From NCBI RefSeq assembly GCF_016213215.1, contig NZ_JACRAW010000016.1, positions 1 to 35,290 of the forward strand: DNA of 35,290 bases, given 5' to 3'. Shown piece after piece: positions 7,776 through 15,815 of this stretch; the stretch's first letter is position 1, and each line of letters begins with the position of its first letter. The notes below the pieces were generated by a model that searched no databases, was not told the DNA's origin, and saw only the letters and a list, made by a program, of their open reading frames with translations. The position numbers were made by a program, and so were the translations under genes. This DNA is from Bradyrhizobium sp. (GTDB taxonomy: Bacteria; Pseudomonadota; Alphaproteobacteria; Rhizobiales; Xanthobacteraceae).

Positions 7776-8873
7776 GTGACTGCACGGACCGATCAAGACG
7801 CAGAGCTTCTCGAAGCTGCCCTTCGCGGAGAAGCCGCAGCGGCGGCCAATCTGACGCGAGCCCTTGCTGACCTGGCGTGGGCCGCCTGTCTGCGCGTCAC
7901 GCGCGGCGGGGCCGACACCGAAGCGGCATTCCGGGAGGTGATGGCGGCCCTGCGCGCGGACAGCTTCGCGCGCCTGAAGGGATTTGACGGACGGGCGCGG
8001 ATGCGTGTGTACGCCGCGCTGGTGGTGCGAGACCTGCTGTCGGAGCGCGTGGTCAAGCTCCTGGCGCTCAACGCCGACACCGGATGGCGCTCTTTCGAGG
8101 CCTTTTTTGCCGAAGACATAAGGCGGATTATTCAGCGCAATCTGCCGGGGAAAGACCACCAGCAGAACCGCGAAGACGCCTACCAGGCGGTCTGCGAGGC
8201 ATTGCTGAAGAACGACCTGCAAAAGCTTCGCGCCTATTCGGGCCGCGGCAGCCCTTCCGGATTCATTCTCCAGGTCGTCGAGAACCTGGTCGTCGATTAC
8301 GTCCGCACCATCGTGCCGCGCCGGCGCCTGCCGGCATCCATTCAGCGGCTGTCAACGCTGGATCAATCGGTTTTCCGCCTGCTCTATTGGGAACGGCTCG
8401 CGCCTGACCACCGCATCCTGCTGCCCCACATCCCGCGCTCGGAGATTGAGCCCACCGCAGCGGAGGTCAACGAGGCCATGAGTCGGGTCCGGTCGGCGCT
8501 CCCGCCCGGCTACTCCTCGGAGAGCTATGGCCCCGACAGGATGGTCGACATCTCGGCCGCCGACGAGAGTGTGGTGGCCGGAGGCACCTCGGATTGGGCG
8601 GAGCCCACGCCCGAGGACCGGCTGATCGAGGGACAGGGGGCCAATCTTCTCGAGCAGGCCGTGGCGGTGTTGCAGCAGGCGCTGCCTCGGCTGAATGCGA
8701 ACGAGCGTCTATATCTGCAGTACGCGCTTCACGGTTACCCGGCGCGGGAGATCGCCCGGCTGGCCGGCCTGCCGGTCGAGACCGTCCATAAGCTGGCACA
8801 GCGGGTGAAAAAGACATTGCGCGAAGAAATTAGCGAAACGGACGCGGTAAAAAAGTGGAGGCTGTCCGTCTAA
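7776..8873 (+). CDS. Sigma-70 family RNA polymerase sigma factor
   Basis: A sigma-like protein of about 365 residues that should direct RNA polymerase to a specific promoter set. A region 2-like segment lies in the middle (DAYQAVCEALLKND through FILQVVENLVVDYVRTIVPRRR). A region 4 helix-turn-helix is at the C-terminus (LPRLNANERLYLQYALHGYPAREIARLAGL...HKLAQRVKKTL). It is longer than a typical ECF sigma factor because of an N-terminal helical extension and a roughly 100-residue linker. The GTG at 7776 after GGGGGAT is preferred; the frame is open further upstream to a TTG at 7707. The next gene starts within or just after its 3' end, so the two are co-transcribed and the neighbour is a likely anti-sigma partner. 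Target promoters are not evident from the sequence. Confidence 0.72.
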   Translation: MTARTDQDAELLEAALRGEAAAAANLTRALADLAWAACLRVTRGGADTEAAFREVMAALRADSFARLKGFDGRARMRVYAALVVRDLLSERVVKLLALNADTGWRSFEAFFAEDIRRIIQRNLPGKDHQQNREDAYQAVCEALLKNDLQKLRAYSGRGSPSGFILQVVENLVVDYVRTIVPRRRLPASIQRLSTLDQSVFRLLYWERLAPDHRILLPHIPRSEIEPTAAEVNEAMSRVRSALPPGYSSESYGPDRMVDISAADESVVAGGTSDWAEPTPEDRLIEGQGANLLEQAVAVLQQALPRLNANERLYLQYALHGYPAREIARLAGLPVETVHKLAQRVKKTLREEISETDAVKKWRLSV

Positions 8874-8896
8874 CGGATGGCAAGGAGTTTCCGAGC

Positions 8897-9892
8897 GTGG
8901 AAAAGCGCGAATTAGCCAGCCTGATCGAGGCGCTGTGTGAGGCCCCGCTGGACGGACGGGCGGAGAGCTCGGCCGAGCTGCTGGCCTTGCGCCGTGAGGC
9001 GGCCAAAGCGCTTGTTGAGGCCACCGGAACCGACGCGGCAGCCGAAATGAGTGCTGACCGGTTGATCGCAGCCCTTGCCGCGCTGCTGTCAGGTTCGGAC
9101 TCCGAAGCCGCGCGCCTTGCTCTTGCCGATCGGGCGACGCGCCTTGATGCCGAGTCGGCGCTCGCCTTTGTCGATGCCGTCGAGCTATCGGCCCAGGCTG
9201 CGCCTGCCCATCTGGTGGAGGAACTGGTCGCGGCGGAGGCTCGGGCGCCGCGTGGCGGCGCCACCGCCCGGAGCGTGTGGTCGGGCGTGGCGGAAGGCTT
9301 CCGGCCGGCGCAACGCTGGCGAGTCGTGGGCGCGTGCGCCGTGATGCTGGTCGCGTCCGCAGCCGCATTGTCCCTTTATTGGGAAGAGACAGGTCAACTG
9401 GCAAATCCGCCTGCGTCCGTCGCGAAGAGAGCCAATCCCGAGAGCGGTCCGGCTGTTGCTGCGGGCGCGCCGGCCGCGCGTTCGCCGGTCTTGGCGCCTT
9501 CGGCTGTCCTGACGCCGCCGCCGGCCGTCTCGCCGCCGATCCTGGCGGAGTCGCAACCATGCGAACCATCTTCCAGGATCAGCGCGTCCGCTGCAAAGGA
9601 AAGCCGTTCGCTGGCCCGGGCTCAAAAGACTCCAATCGACAGCGATGACGCCTGCAATTCCGCGCCCGGCAATCGGCTCGTCGATACCGCGCTCAAGGAA
9701 GCATTGGAAAAGGCCGAACGGGCGCGGGCGGCTGCGGATGCCGCTGCCAAGATCGGCACCATGAAGACGGACCGCGAGTCGGTGCAAGCCGATCGGCTGG
9801 ACCGGATGCCCGGCGTAGCGGCTGAGCGTCCCGCCGCTGCGGCCGGCTCGGCGCCTGCAGCCCTGCCCGCCAAGCCGTCGGCAGGGCGTTAG
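8897..9892 (+). CDS. Single-pass membrane protein, probable anti-sigma partner
   Basis: A 331-residue protein with an alanine-rich helical N-terminal domain (1-140), one transmembrane segment (about 142-161, VVGACAVMLVASAAALSLYW) and a Pro/Ala-rich, low-complexity periplasmic part ending in PSAGR. The topology (cytoplasmic N-terminus, one membrane pass, extracytoplasmic tail) and position directly behind a sigma-factor gene fit an anti-sigma factor, but no zinc-binding HxxxCxxC motif is visible, so this is inference. The GTG at 8897 follows AAGGAG by 10 nt. A frame-open GTG at 8855, overlapping the sigma gene, is an alternative. No family is firmly recognised. Confidence 0.6.
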   Translation: MEKRELASLIEALCEAPLDGRAESSAELLALRREAAKALVEATGTDAAAEMSADRLIAALAALLSGSDSEAARLALADRATRLDAESALAFVDAVELSAQAAPAHLVEELVAAEARAPRGGATARSVWSGVAEGFRPAQRWRVVGACAVMLVASAAALSLYWEETGQLANPPASVAKRANPESGPAVAAGAPAARSPVLAPSAVLTPPPAVSPPILAESQPCEPSSRISASAAKESRSLARAQKTPIDSDDACNSAPGNRLVDTALKEALEKAERARAAADAAAKIGTMKTDRESVQADRLDRMPGVAAERPAAAAGSAPAALPAKPSAGR

Positions 9893-10310
9893 TCGCCCCG
9901 CCAGGCGCCTCGGTCGGCCGCGCCGCCGCAAGAAAATCCTTCGGCAGAAAAGTTCGAGCTGTCCGTCAAAGTCCTTGTCGGGCTGAAACGGTCCGACCAC
10001 GACCATCACGCCGCCTCCGGCAGCTCCTCGCTGAGGCGGCAGCGCGCCGGCTTCGCTCTCCCCCCAGGCGTCCGTCGGCGGAGACGGGCGCTGCGAAGGA
10101 TCACGCCCCACCACCATCGCAGCGCCCGTCCTTTCGTCAGTTGCGACACAAGCATCGCATTTGGAGAGATTTGCCAGGACCACCGAAGGCGGCGCCGGCT
10201 GTGTGCTGCTCCGAGGCGGCGGGTGCGGGTCATGGTTGATCCAGATCATCGCCCGACCAGCCCGCATCATGCCTATTCGCACGGCCGTGATCGAGTTGAA
10301 AAGGCCGGGC
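9893..10310. other. Intergenic stretch, possibly decayed
   Basis: About 420 bases without a gene I can support. Long open frames on both strands (for example minus strand 10006-10233) show no recognisable domain and probably reflect high GC. In related genomes a further gene often follows such sigma/anti-sigma pairs; none is intact here. The promoter of the NifX-type gene should lie near the right end but is not obvious. Confidence 0.4.
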
Positions 10311-10703
10311 ATGAAGATCGCCGTCGCCACCAAGGATTGGAGTGCCGTCAGCGGCCACGCCGGGCAGGCGCGGTGCTGGCTATTGTACGATCTGACGGAT
10401 CAACGCGCCGGCAAGCCGCTGCCTTCGCCCACGCGCGTCGAGCTGAGCAAGGATCAGCTATTGCACTATTTCCGCGACGATGGCCCGCATCCTCTCGACG
10501 GGGTCGAGATCATCCTTGCGGGCAGCGCCGGCGACGGATTCATCCGCCACATGAAGAAGCGGGGCGCTGACGTGCTGCTCACGGGAGAGACCGATCCGGC
10601 AACCGCGCTTGCCCACATCATCGCCGGCGAAGCTCTCCCTGAACAGCGCTTCGACATCACGACCAGTCTGTGCAAATTGCGCGACCTGTTCTCGCGCCAC
10701 TGA
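10311..10703 (+). CDS. NifX/NifB-type iron-molybdenum cofactor-binding domain protein
   Basis: A 130-residue single-domain protein of the dinitrogenase iron-molybdenum cofactor (NifX/NafY/VnfX) family, which bind iron-sulfur or FeMo-cofactor precursors. The start MKIAVATKDWSAVSGHAGQA is typical of this fold, followed by WLLYDL and a conserved GADVLLTGETDP segment with a C-terminal ALAHIIAGE helix. The ATG at 10311 is chosen to match the family N-terminus; the frame is open upstream without homology. No nif genes are nearby, so it may act outside nitrogenase assembly. A terminator-like hairpin follows at 10724-10745. Confidence 0.78.
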   Translation: MKIAVATKDWSAVSGHAGQARCWLLYDLTDQRAGKPLPSPTRVELSKDQLLHYFRDDGPHPLDGVEIILAGSAGDGFIRHMKKRGADVLLTGETDPATALAHIIAGEALPEQRFDITTSLCKLRDLFSRH

Positions 10704-10723
10704 CGCGCGATCCGCAAGGGTTT

Positions 10724-10745
10724 GTCTGCGTGCGAGCAGACTTTT
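10724..10745 (+). terminator. Terminator after NifX-type gene
   Basis: GTCTGC (10724-10729) pairs with GCAGAC (10736-10741) around a 6-nt loop and is followed directly by TTTT. It lies 20 nt after the stop codon at 10703. The stem is short, so strength is uncertain. Confidence 0.55.
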
Positions 10746-10940
10746 CCGCACAAGGCTGCACCTGTGCCGAGTCGATGCGAGCGATACTGGCGCGAGCGTG
10801 ATGGTCGACGGGGCTCTCGTCGTAATCGAAATCGCCAGGATCAGAAGCGCTGGCCGGACTCGTAAATCCGAGTCCGTACGACAACAAGCGTGTGCAGATG
10901 GTGGCGATCTCGCTCTCTCGGAATGCTGGAGGCTTGAATG

Positions 10941-11903
10941 TCAGGCATCCTTCCTGATGCCTGGAGCCCGGCCGTCCGGCTCAAGGTGTCCGTTGGGAAA
11001 GCCTGCTTCGGCATGACGCGCTTCGCCCAAGCCCCGGCGATAGGCGACCGGAGAAACGCCGAGAGAACGCTTGAATGCCTTGCTGAAGGCGGATGCGGAT
11101 TCATAGCCGCAGCGTTCGGCCACGCGGTCAATGGTCATTGCCGGCTCCATGAGCCAGCGCGACGCGATCTGCATCCGCCAGCTCGTCAGATATTCGATCG
11201 GGGATGCGCCGATATGTTCAGCGAATTTCTCGGCAAGGACGGTTCTCGACAACCCCGCCCGCGCGCAAAGCTCCGCGATCGTCCATGGCTTCCACGGCTC
11301 GAGATGAATTGCCTCGAGCGCCGCCGCGAGCCGCTTGTCTTGCATGGCCGCGAATACACCGCCACGAACCTGCCCGGTCTCGATGCAATGGCGAAGGACA
11401 AGAATGAACAAGCTGTCGCACAGGCGTTCGATCACGGATTCGTAGCCGAATGATGAAGAAATCGATTCCGCGACGATCAATTCGATCAGCCTCGCCAGGA
11501 TGTCCCCAGCATCGCTCCTGCGGATGATGATCTCCGGCGGCAACGCACGCCATAGCGGCGGCTGCGGAATTCCAAGCTCGATCTCTCCACAGACGAAGCC
11601 GACGTCGCCGTCGCGCCACTTGGTGATGCGAGTGCCGCTCATGTCAGCGGGCAGGTGCTCGGGGCTGTAGGACAGGAAGTGCTTTGCGGCATGGGGCATG
11701 AACAGCACCAGATCGCCTTCTGAAATCTCGAGCGGCGCCTGCAATGCAGGAGAATGTGCCCAGCCGCAGCCCTTGCCGACCAGATGAAACCAGATGGACC
11801 GGTCCGAATTGTGGTCCATCAACCATTGCCCGCACGCGCCGCCCGCATAGGCGAGCTTCGCCCGCAGATTAAGTCCGTTTGCGAGCGCAGTCAGCGCATC
11901 CAT
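10941..11903 (-). CDS. AraC-family transcriptional regulator
   Basis: A 320-residue regulator. The N-terminal half is an AraC cupin-type sensor domain (FHLVGKGCGWAH, EISEGDLVLFMPHAAKHFL). The C-terminal 100 residues carry the two helix-turn-helix motifs of the AraC family (WTIAELCARAGLSRTVLAEKF and MTIDRVAERCGYESASAFSKAFKRSLGVSPVAYRR). Such proteins usually bind direct repeats and activate a divergent target. Here the divergent gene is the carboxymuconolactone decarboxylase-like gene at 12061, and a 21-bp-spaced direct repeat lies between them (11922-11950). The ATG at 11903 matches the family N-terminus; the frame is open further upstream without homology. The inducer is unknown. Confidence 0.9.
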   Translation of the reverse strand: MDALTALANGLNLRAKLAYAGGACGQWLMDHNSDRSIWFHLVGKGCGWAHSPALQAPLEISEGDLVLFMPHAAKHFLSYSPEHLPADMSGTRITKWRDGDVGFVCGEIELGIPQPPLWRALPPEIIIRRSDAGDILARLIELIVAESISSSFGYESVIERLCDSLFILVLRHCIETGQVRGGVFAAMQDKRLAAALEAIHLEPWKPWTIAELCARAGLSRTVLAEKFAEHIGASPIEYLTSWRMQIASRWLMEPAMTIDRVAERCGYESASAFSKAFKRSLGVSPVAYRRGLGEARHAEAGFPNGHLEPDGRAPGIRKDA

Positions 11904-11921
11904 TTTCGCCCCCCGGATTCC

Positions 11922-11950
11922 CGGACATGAGTTCAGGTGTTGCGGACATG
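11922..11950. promoter_or_regulatory. Candidate AraC-type operator (direct repeat)
   Basis: CGGACATG occurs at 11922-11929 and again at 11943-11950, both followed by a purine and G. The copies are 21 bp apart, two helical turns, and lie in the intergenic region between the AraC-type regulator and its divergent neighbour. AraC proteins typically bind such directly repeated sites. No binding data exist here. Confidence 0.4.
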
Positions 11951-12060
11951 GGACGCGACGCGCACCGCCGCTAGCTTCGGCCGGCAGCAGGATGGGCAAC
12001 CGATACCCTCCACGTCGGCTATGCCTCTGTCCGACCAGGCCTGCACCAACTGGAGACATG

Positions 12061-12645
12061 ATGATGAAAGAGATTGCAAAACTGACCCTCGCCAAGATGA
12101 CGTCCGAAGCGGCCGATCCGCGCGCGAGGGAGGCAATGGACGGCGTTCGCAAGTCCCTCGGCTTTGTTCCCAACATGTACGCGAACATGGCCAATTCACC
12201 AAGCGTGCTGGAAACGTATCTAACGGGATATAAATACTTCCGCGCCGACGGCGGGTTTGCACCGGCTGAGCAGGAAGTCATCTTCCTCACCGTCAGTCGC
12301 GAAAACGGCTGCGAATACTGCATGGCCGCGCACAGCATGGTGGGCGAGAAGATGTCCGGTGTGCCGGCGCCGGATCTGAAGGCGCTGCGCGCAGGAGAGC
12401 CTCTGCCGAACGCGAAGCTCCAGGCCTTGTCGGAGTTCGCGCGCATCATGGTGGCGAACCGTGGCAAGCCGACGCCGGCGGAGCTGAAGGCATTTCTTGC
12501 GGCCGGTTACAGCGAGCAGCACGTGCTCGCCATCATTCTGGCCATCGCCGTGAAGACGATCAGCAACTACGCCAACCATGTCTTTCACACGGAGGTGGAT
12601 CAGGTGTTCGCGGCGTATCGATGGGACGTACCCAAGGCGGCGTGA
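12061..12645 (+). CDS. Carboxymuconolactone decarboxylase / AhpD-like protein
   Basis: A 194-residue protein of the carboxymuconolactone decarboxylase superfamily. It has the AhpD-type redox motif C84-x-x-C87-x-x-x-H91 (GCEYCMAAH), which suggests thiol-dependent peroxidase or disulfide chemistry rather than ring decarboxylation. All-helical surroundings (LSEFARIMVANRGKPTPAELKAFLAAGYSEQHVLAIILAIAVKTISNYANH) fit the family. Three consecutive ATGs start at 12058, 12061 and 12064 behind GGAG at 12052; 12061 or 12064 gives the better spacing. It is divergent from the AraC-type regulator, which probably controls it. A 9-bp hairpin (12672-12697) follows the gene. Confidence 0.88.
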   Translation: MMKEIAKLTLAKMTSEAADPRAREAMDGVRKSLGFVPNMYANMANSPSVLETYLTGYKYFRADGGFAPAEQEVIFLTVSRENGCEYCMAAHSMVGEKMSGVPAPDLKALRAGEPLPNAKLQALSEFARIMVANRGKPTPAELKAFLAAGYSEQHVLAIILAIAVKTISNYANHVFHTEVDQVFAAYRWDVPKAA

Positions 12646-12671
12646 TCTTCAATCTTTCGTGGAGCGGTGCG

Positions 12672-12697
12672 CAGGGCGGCGAGAGATGGCCGCCCTG
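12672..12697 (+). terminator. Terminator-like hairpin
   Basis: CAGGGCGGC and GCCGCCCTG form a perfect 9-bp stem with an 8-nt loop, 27 nt after the carboxymuconolactone decarboxylase-like gene. No T-run follows, so it may act as a stabilising hairpin or weak terminator. Confidence 0.4.
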
Positions 12698-12807
12698 TCG
12701 GGGCCGTTGCAGCGCGCCAAGCCTGGCGGCACAAGACGAATTCCACGAGAACGCCAGAGTTCGACAATCGGACGAGCGCGGTGGAAGGGGGCGGCCTCCG
12801 CAAGAAG

Positions 12808-13743
12808 CTACTTCTGCAGCGTGAGTTCCACCTGATCGATCTTCACGGTGTTTGCAATCATTGAGGTGCGCACCCTCTTGGCGTGGATCGCCAGCCCGCT
12901 GTCGAGGTCGACGGTGACATTGATATTGTCGCGGATCGATGCGTTTTTCATCATGTCCTCGAGCACGCCCTTCGGCGCCTGCTTGCCGACTTTCGTGCCC
13001 AGGTCCTTCATCATCCGGAGGAACGAGTCGTTGTCGACCTTCTGCTCGACCTCGAACTCGGCCGTCTTGCTCTTCCGATCAGCCGCCTTCAAGGTCAATT
13101 GTCCTGTCGCCTTGAGTGGCCTGCCGCCGAACACGTTCGGAAGCTCCGTCTCGTAATCAGCAGGCTCCTTCATGCCGGGATCGACATTCGTTCCGTAGAA
13201 CATCAGCCCGACGTCCCTGAGCGCGAGAACCTTCAGAGACTCCTTGGAGCCGGTGAGCTGCTCGATAATGCGGAGCAACACGGCGCGGTCTGGCGCACCG
13301 GTCGGTGCGGCCGCGTCAACGACCTTTCCAGCGGCCTCCTTGACGTCCTTGAAGTTGACGACCTCCTCGACCTCCCCGTCCCTGGTGACCAGAAACCTGA
13401 CTTTCAGGGTCTCCAGGAACTTGAGAAGTTCGGCCATGGCCGGGTCCGCCATGGTCAGCTGCAGCTTCGGATCGAACACTGTTCGCCCGTTCTGAAGTTC
13501 GAGCAGATAACCGTTCCGCGTGCGGTCCAGCACCCGTAGCGAAACCGGCGTCGAACTCTCATGCGACTGTTTTGGCTTTCCGCCGGTTTCGGTGCTGCGG
13601 AAGATCTTCCATTCCCACGTGTACACCTGCCCCTTCTCGAGTGTGAGACGGAGCGTTGCCGCGCGCGCATAGGTCGAAAAAGCAAGGCCGATCGTGAGGC
13701 CGAGAACTGCGATCAGGCATGTCAATATGGAGAGTCGAACCAT
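12808..13743 (-). CDS. Exported protein of unknown function
   Basis: A 311-residue protein with a signal peptide (VRLSILTCLIAVLGLTIGLAFSTYARA, cleaved near residue 28). The mature part is mostly beta-strand-like and polar: LRLTLEKGQVYTWEW, RVLDRTRNGYLLELQNGR, then FEVEQKVDNDSFL and a C-terminal IRDNINVTVDLDSGLAIHAKRV segment. This layout resembles periplasmic DUF-type proteins seen in several rhizobia, but I cannot assign a family. The ATG at 13743 follows AGAGGCA; the frame is open upstream to 13788 but the signal peptide starts here. It stands alone, convergent with the gene ending at 12645. Confidence 0.7.
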   Translation of the reverse strand: MVRLSILTCLIAVLGLTIGLAFSTYARAATLRLTLEKGQVYTWEWKIFRSTETGGKPKQSHESSTPVSLRVLDRTRNGYLLELQNGRTVFDPKLQLTMADPAMAELLKFLETLKVRFLVTRDGEVEEVVNFKDVKEAAGKVVDAAAPTGAPDRAVLLRIIEQLTGSKESLKVLALRDVGLMFYGTNVDPGMKEPADYETELPNVFGGRPLKATGQLTLKAADRKSKTAEFEVEQKVDNDSFLRMMKDLGTKVGKQAPKGVLEDMMKNASIRDNINVTVDLDSGLAIHAKRVRTSMIANTVKIDQVELTLQK

Positions 13744-13890
13744 AGTGCCTCTTGCGGCAACAACAAAGGATTGTAGACCGCGCCGCAACGCTTCGCTGGA
13801 ATTGCGGCTTTCGCGGCATGACCTGAAGCGTTTGTCGCACGAACGACGCCCAACGGTTCATGTTGGTGGCTGTGAGGATATTCGCTCGCG

Positions 13891-14277
13891 TCAAACGACG
13901 AACAAACCCACCGCCAGCACCATCCCGCAGATATACGTCAGCAGCGCGCCGAGAAATCTTGCCGGGTTTGGCCGATCGAGCCGTCCGCCCCACAAAAGTC
14001 CCGCGACCAGAAGGTAGCGCGCCACGGTCGCGACCACGATGGTCGCCGCAATCCAGTCCGGGATCGGACGGGTTGCGAACCACAGAAACAGTACTGCCAG
14101 GAACGGCGCATACTCGGCGGTATTGGCGTGTGCGCGCACTGCGCGATGCAGCGGGTCGGTCGGGCTCAGGTCATAGCCGATGCCCTGTCGCGATTTGAAG
14201 CGCCGGGTGGAGACGAAAAGCCCAAGGCCGAAGAGCAGCAGCCCCAGCAGCGCGGCGCAGGTGACGGCAATGTTCAT
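13891..14277 (-). CDS. MAPEG family membrane protein
   Basis: A 128-residue integral membrane protein with four hydrophobic helices: about 3-25, 60-70, 76-95 and 108-128. It belongs to the MAPEG family (membrane-associated proteins in eicosanoid and glutathione metabolism). The conserved loop DPLHRAVRAHANTAEYAP, with the RAHxNxxE signature, is clear and marks the glutathione-binding region in the family. Bacterial members may have glutathione transferase or peroxidase activity; the substrate is unknown. The ATG at 14277 lies behind GGGGGA, while the upstream TTG at 14283 is less likely. It follows the ABC binding-protein gene on the same strand after a strong hairpin, so it may be a separate unit. 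Confidence 0.88.
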   Translation of the reverse strand: MNIAVTCAALLGLLLFGLGLFVSTRRFKSRQGIGYDLSPTDPLHRAVRAHANTAEYAPFLAVLFLWFATRPIPDWIAATIVVATVARYLLVAGLLWGGRLDRPNPARFLGALLTYICGMVLAVGLFVV

Positions 14278-14295
14278 GGTCAATCCCCCAACGAT

Positions 14296-14336
14296 CCGCC
14301 GGGCCAGCGAGATGACGCGCTCTCGCTGCCCGGCGG
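14296..14336 (-). terminator. Strong GC hairpin between two minus-strand genes
   Basis: A 16-bp stem with one bulged C pairs 14296-14312 with 14321-14336 (8-nt loop). It lies between the stop of the ABC binding-protein gene and the start of the MAPEG gene. There is no T-run on the minus strand, so it may be a processing or stability element rather than a full terminator. Confidence 0.5.
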
Positions 14337-14405
14337 TCCCTTGGAGGCAAGGCTAGCCCTGACCTTTGCGATGATTCAAGCCTCGGTCGGCTCGATTCTC
14401 GCCGA

Positions 14406-15614
14406 TTACTTCACGAGCGGGCAGCCGCCGTCCTTCAGCGGGCGGAAAGCCTGGTCGGCAGGTAGTTCGGCAAGCACCTTGTAGTAGTCCCACGGCGCCT
14501 TCGACTCTTCCGGCTTCTTGACCTGAAACAGGAACATGCTGTGCACCATGCGGCCATCCTCGCGCAAGACGCCGTTGTCGGTGAAGGCATCGCGCACCGG
14601 CATTTCGCGCATCTTGGCCATCACCGACTTGGTGTCCCTGGTGCCGGCGGCCTGCACGGCCTTCAGGTAGTGCAGCGTCGCGCTGTAGGTCGAAGCCTGG
14701 TTCATCGTCGGCATGCGCTTGGTGCGCTCGAAGAAGCGCTTGCCGAAGGCGCGGGTCTTGTCGTTGAGGTCCCAGTAGTACGCCTCGGTGACGATGAGTC
14801 CCTGCGCGAGCTTGAGCCCGAGGCTGTGTACGTCGGAGATGAACATCACGACGGCCGCCAGATTCTGGCCCCCCGCGACGATGCCGAACTCGCCCGCCTG
14901 CTTGATCGCGTTGATGGTGTCGCCGCCGCCATTGGCAAGGCCGATGATCTTCGCCTTCGAAGCCTGGGCCTGCAACAGGAAGGAGGAGAAGTCAGGCGTG
15001 TTGAGCGGATGCTTGACGCTGCCCAGCACCTTTCCGCCGGCGGCCTTTACCACCTCCGCAGTATCGCGCTCGACCGAGTGGCCGAAGAGATAGTCCGCGG
15101 TGAGAAAGAACCAGGTGTCGCCGCCGTTCTTGACGATCGCGCTGCCGACGGTGTGGGCGTTGGAATAGGTGTCGTAGGTCCAGTGCGAGGTGTAGGGCGA
15201 GCAGGACTTGCCCGTGATGTCGGAGCTCGCCGCATCCGTGACGATCATGATCTTCTCGAACTGCTTGGAGAGCTCCATGACCGCAAGGGCAGTCGCCGAC
15301 GTCGGCAGGTCGATGATCATGTCGACGTTTTCGTTTTGCCACCATTTGCGGGCCAGTGCCGCGGCAACGTCCGCCTTGTTGAACACGTCGGCGCTGACGA
15401 GCTCGATCGGCTTGCCGAACATCGAGCCGCCGAAATCCTCGATCGCCATCTTGGTGGCTTCGATATTACCCATGCCGCCGATGTCGGAATAGACCGAGGA
15501 GAGGTCGGAGAGCACGCCGATCTTCAGCGGCGCCGCCTGCTGGGCGGATGCGGGGCCGGCGACAACGGCGGACAACAGGCCGGCCGCCGCAGCAAGGCGT
15601 GCAATTGATCTCAT
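14406..15614 (-). CDS. ABC transporter substrate-binding protein, branched-chain type
   Basis: A 402-residue periplasmic binding protein (Peripla_BP_6 / LivJ-like) that captures a small solute for an ABC importer. The signal peptide is MRSIARLAAAAGLLSAVVAGPASA, cleaved near residue 24. The mature protein begins with PLKIGVLSDLSSVYSDIGG, typical of the family, and continues with IDLPTSATALAVMELSKQFEKI and the TADYLFGHSVERDTAEVVKAAGG segment. An AAGGAA site precedes the start. No permease or ATPase genes are adjacent, so its transporter must be encoded elsewhere. It is divergent from an acyl-CoA ligase gene, which suggests an aromatic or fatty acid-type ligand, as many members of this group in Bradyrhizobium bind aromatic acids. 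That ligand assignment is inference. Confidence 0.92.
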   Translation of the reverse strand: MRSIARLAAAAGLLSAVVAGPASAQQAAPLKIGVLSDLSSVYSDIGGMGNIEATKMAIEDFGGSMFGKPIELVSADVFNKADVAAALARKWWQNENVDMIIDLPTSATALAVMELSKQFEKIMIVTDAASSDITGKSCSPYTSHWTYDTYSNAHTVGSAIVKNGGDTWFFLTADYLFGHSVERDTAEVVKAAGGKVLGSVKHPLNTPDFSSFLLQAQASKAKIIGLANGGGDTINAIKQAGEFGIVAGGQNLAAVVMFISDVHSLGLKLAQGLIVTEAYYWDLNDKTRAFGKRFFERTKRMPTMNQASTYSATLHYLKAVQAAGTRDTKSVMAKMREMPVRDAFTDNGVLREDGRMVHSMFLFQVKKPEESKAPWDYYKVLAELPADQAFRPLKDGGCPLVK

Positions 15615-15815
15615 GAGCGGTTCCTTCGCAATATTGGTTGTTCTTGGTCAGTTAGATCTGGATGGGCAAAGCGGCAATTTCTTGCGTGCATCCGCTGCGA
15701 TTGACGCGCTGTGGGGCCATGACTACTCTTGCACGAACAAAGATTGGCATCGATCCACAGGCAGCCCGGATTGACCCGGGCGTCATGAGAAGATCGCGAA
15801 TTCCAGGGGACGGAA

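Noticed and set aside
9185..10333. Long open frame on the minus strand, 382 codons
   Set aside because: It lies antisense to the anti-sigma-like gene, is Arg/Pro-rich and has no recognisable domain. This is typical of high-GC shadow frames.
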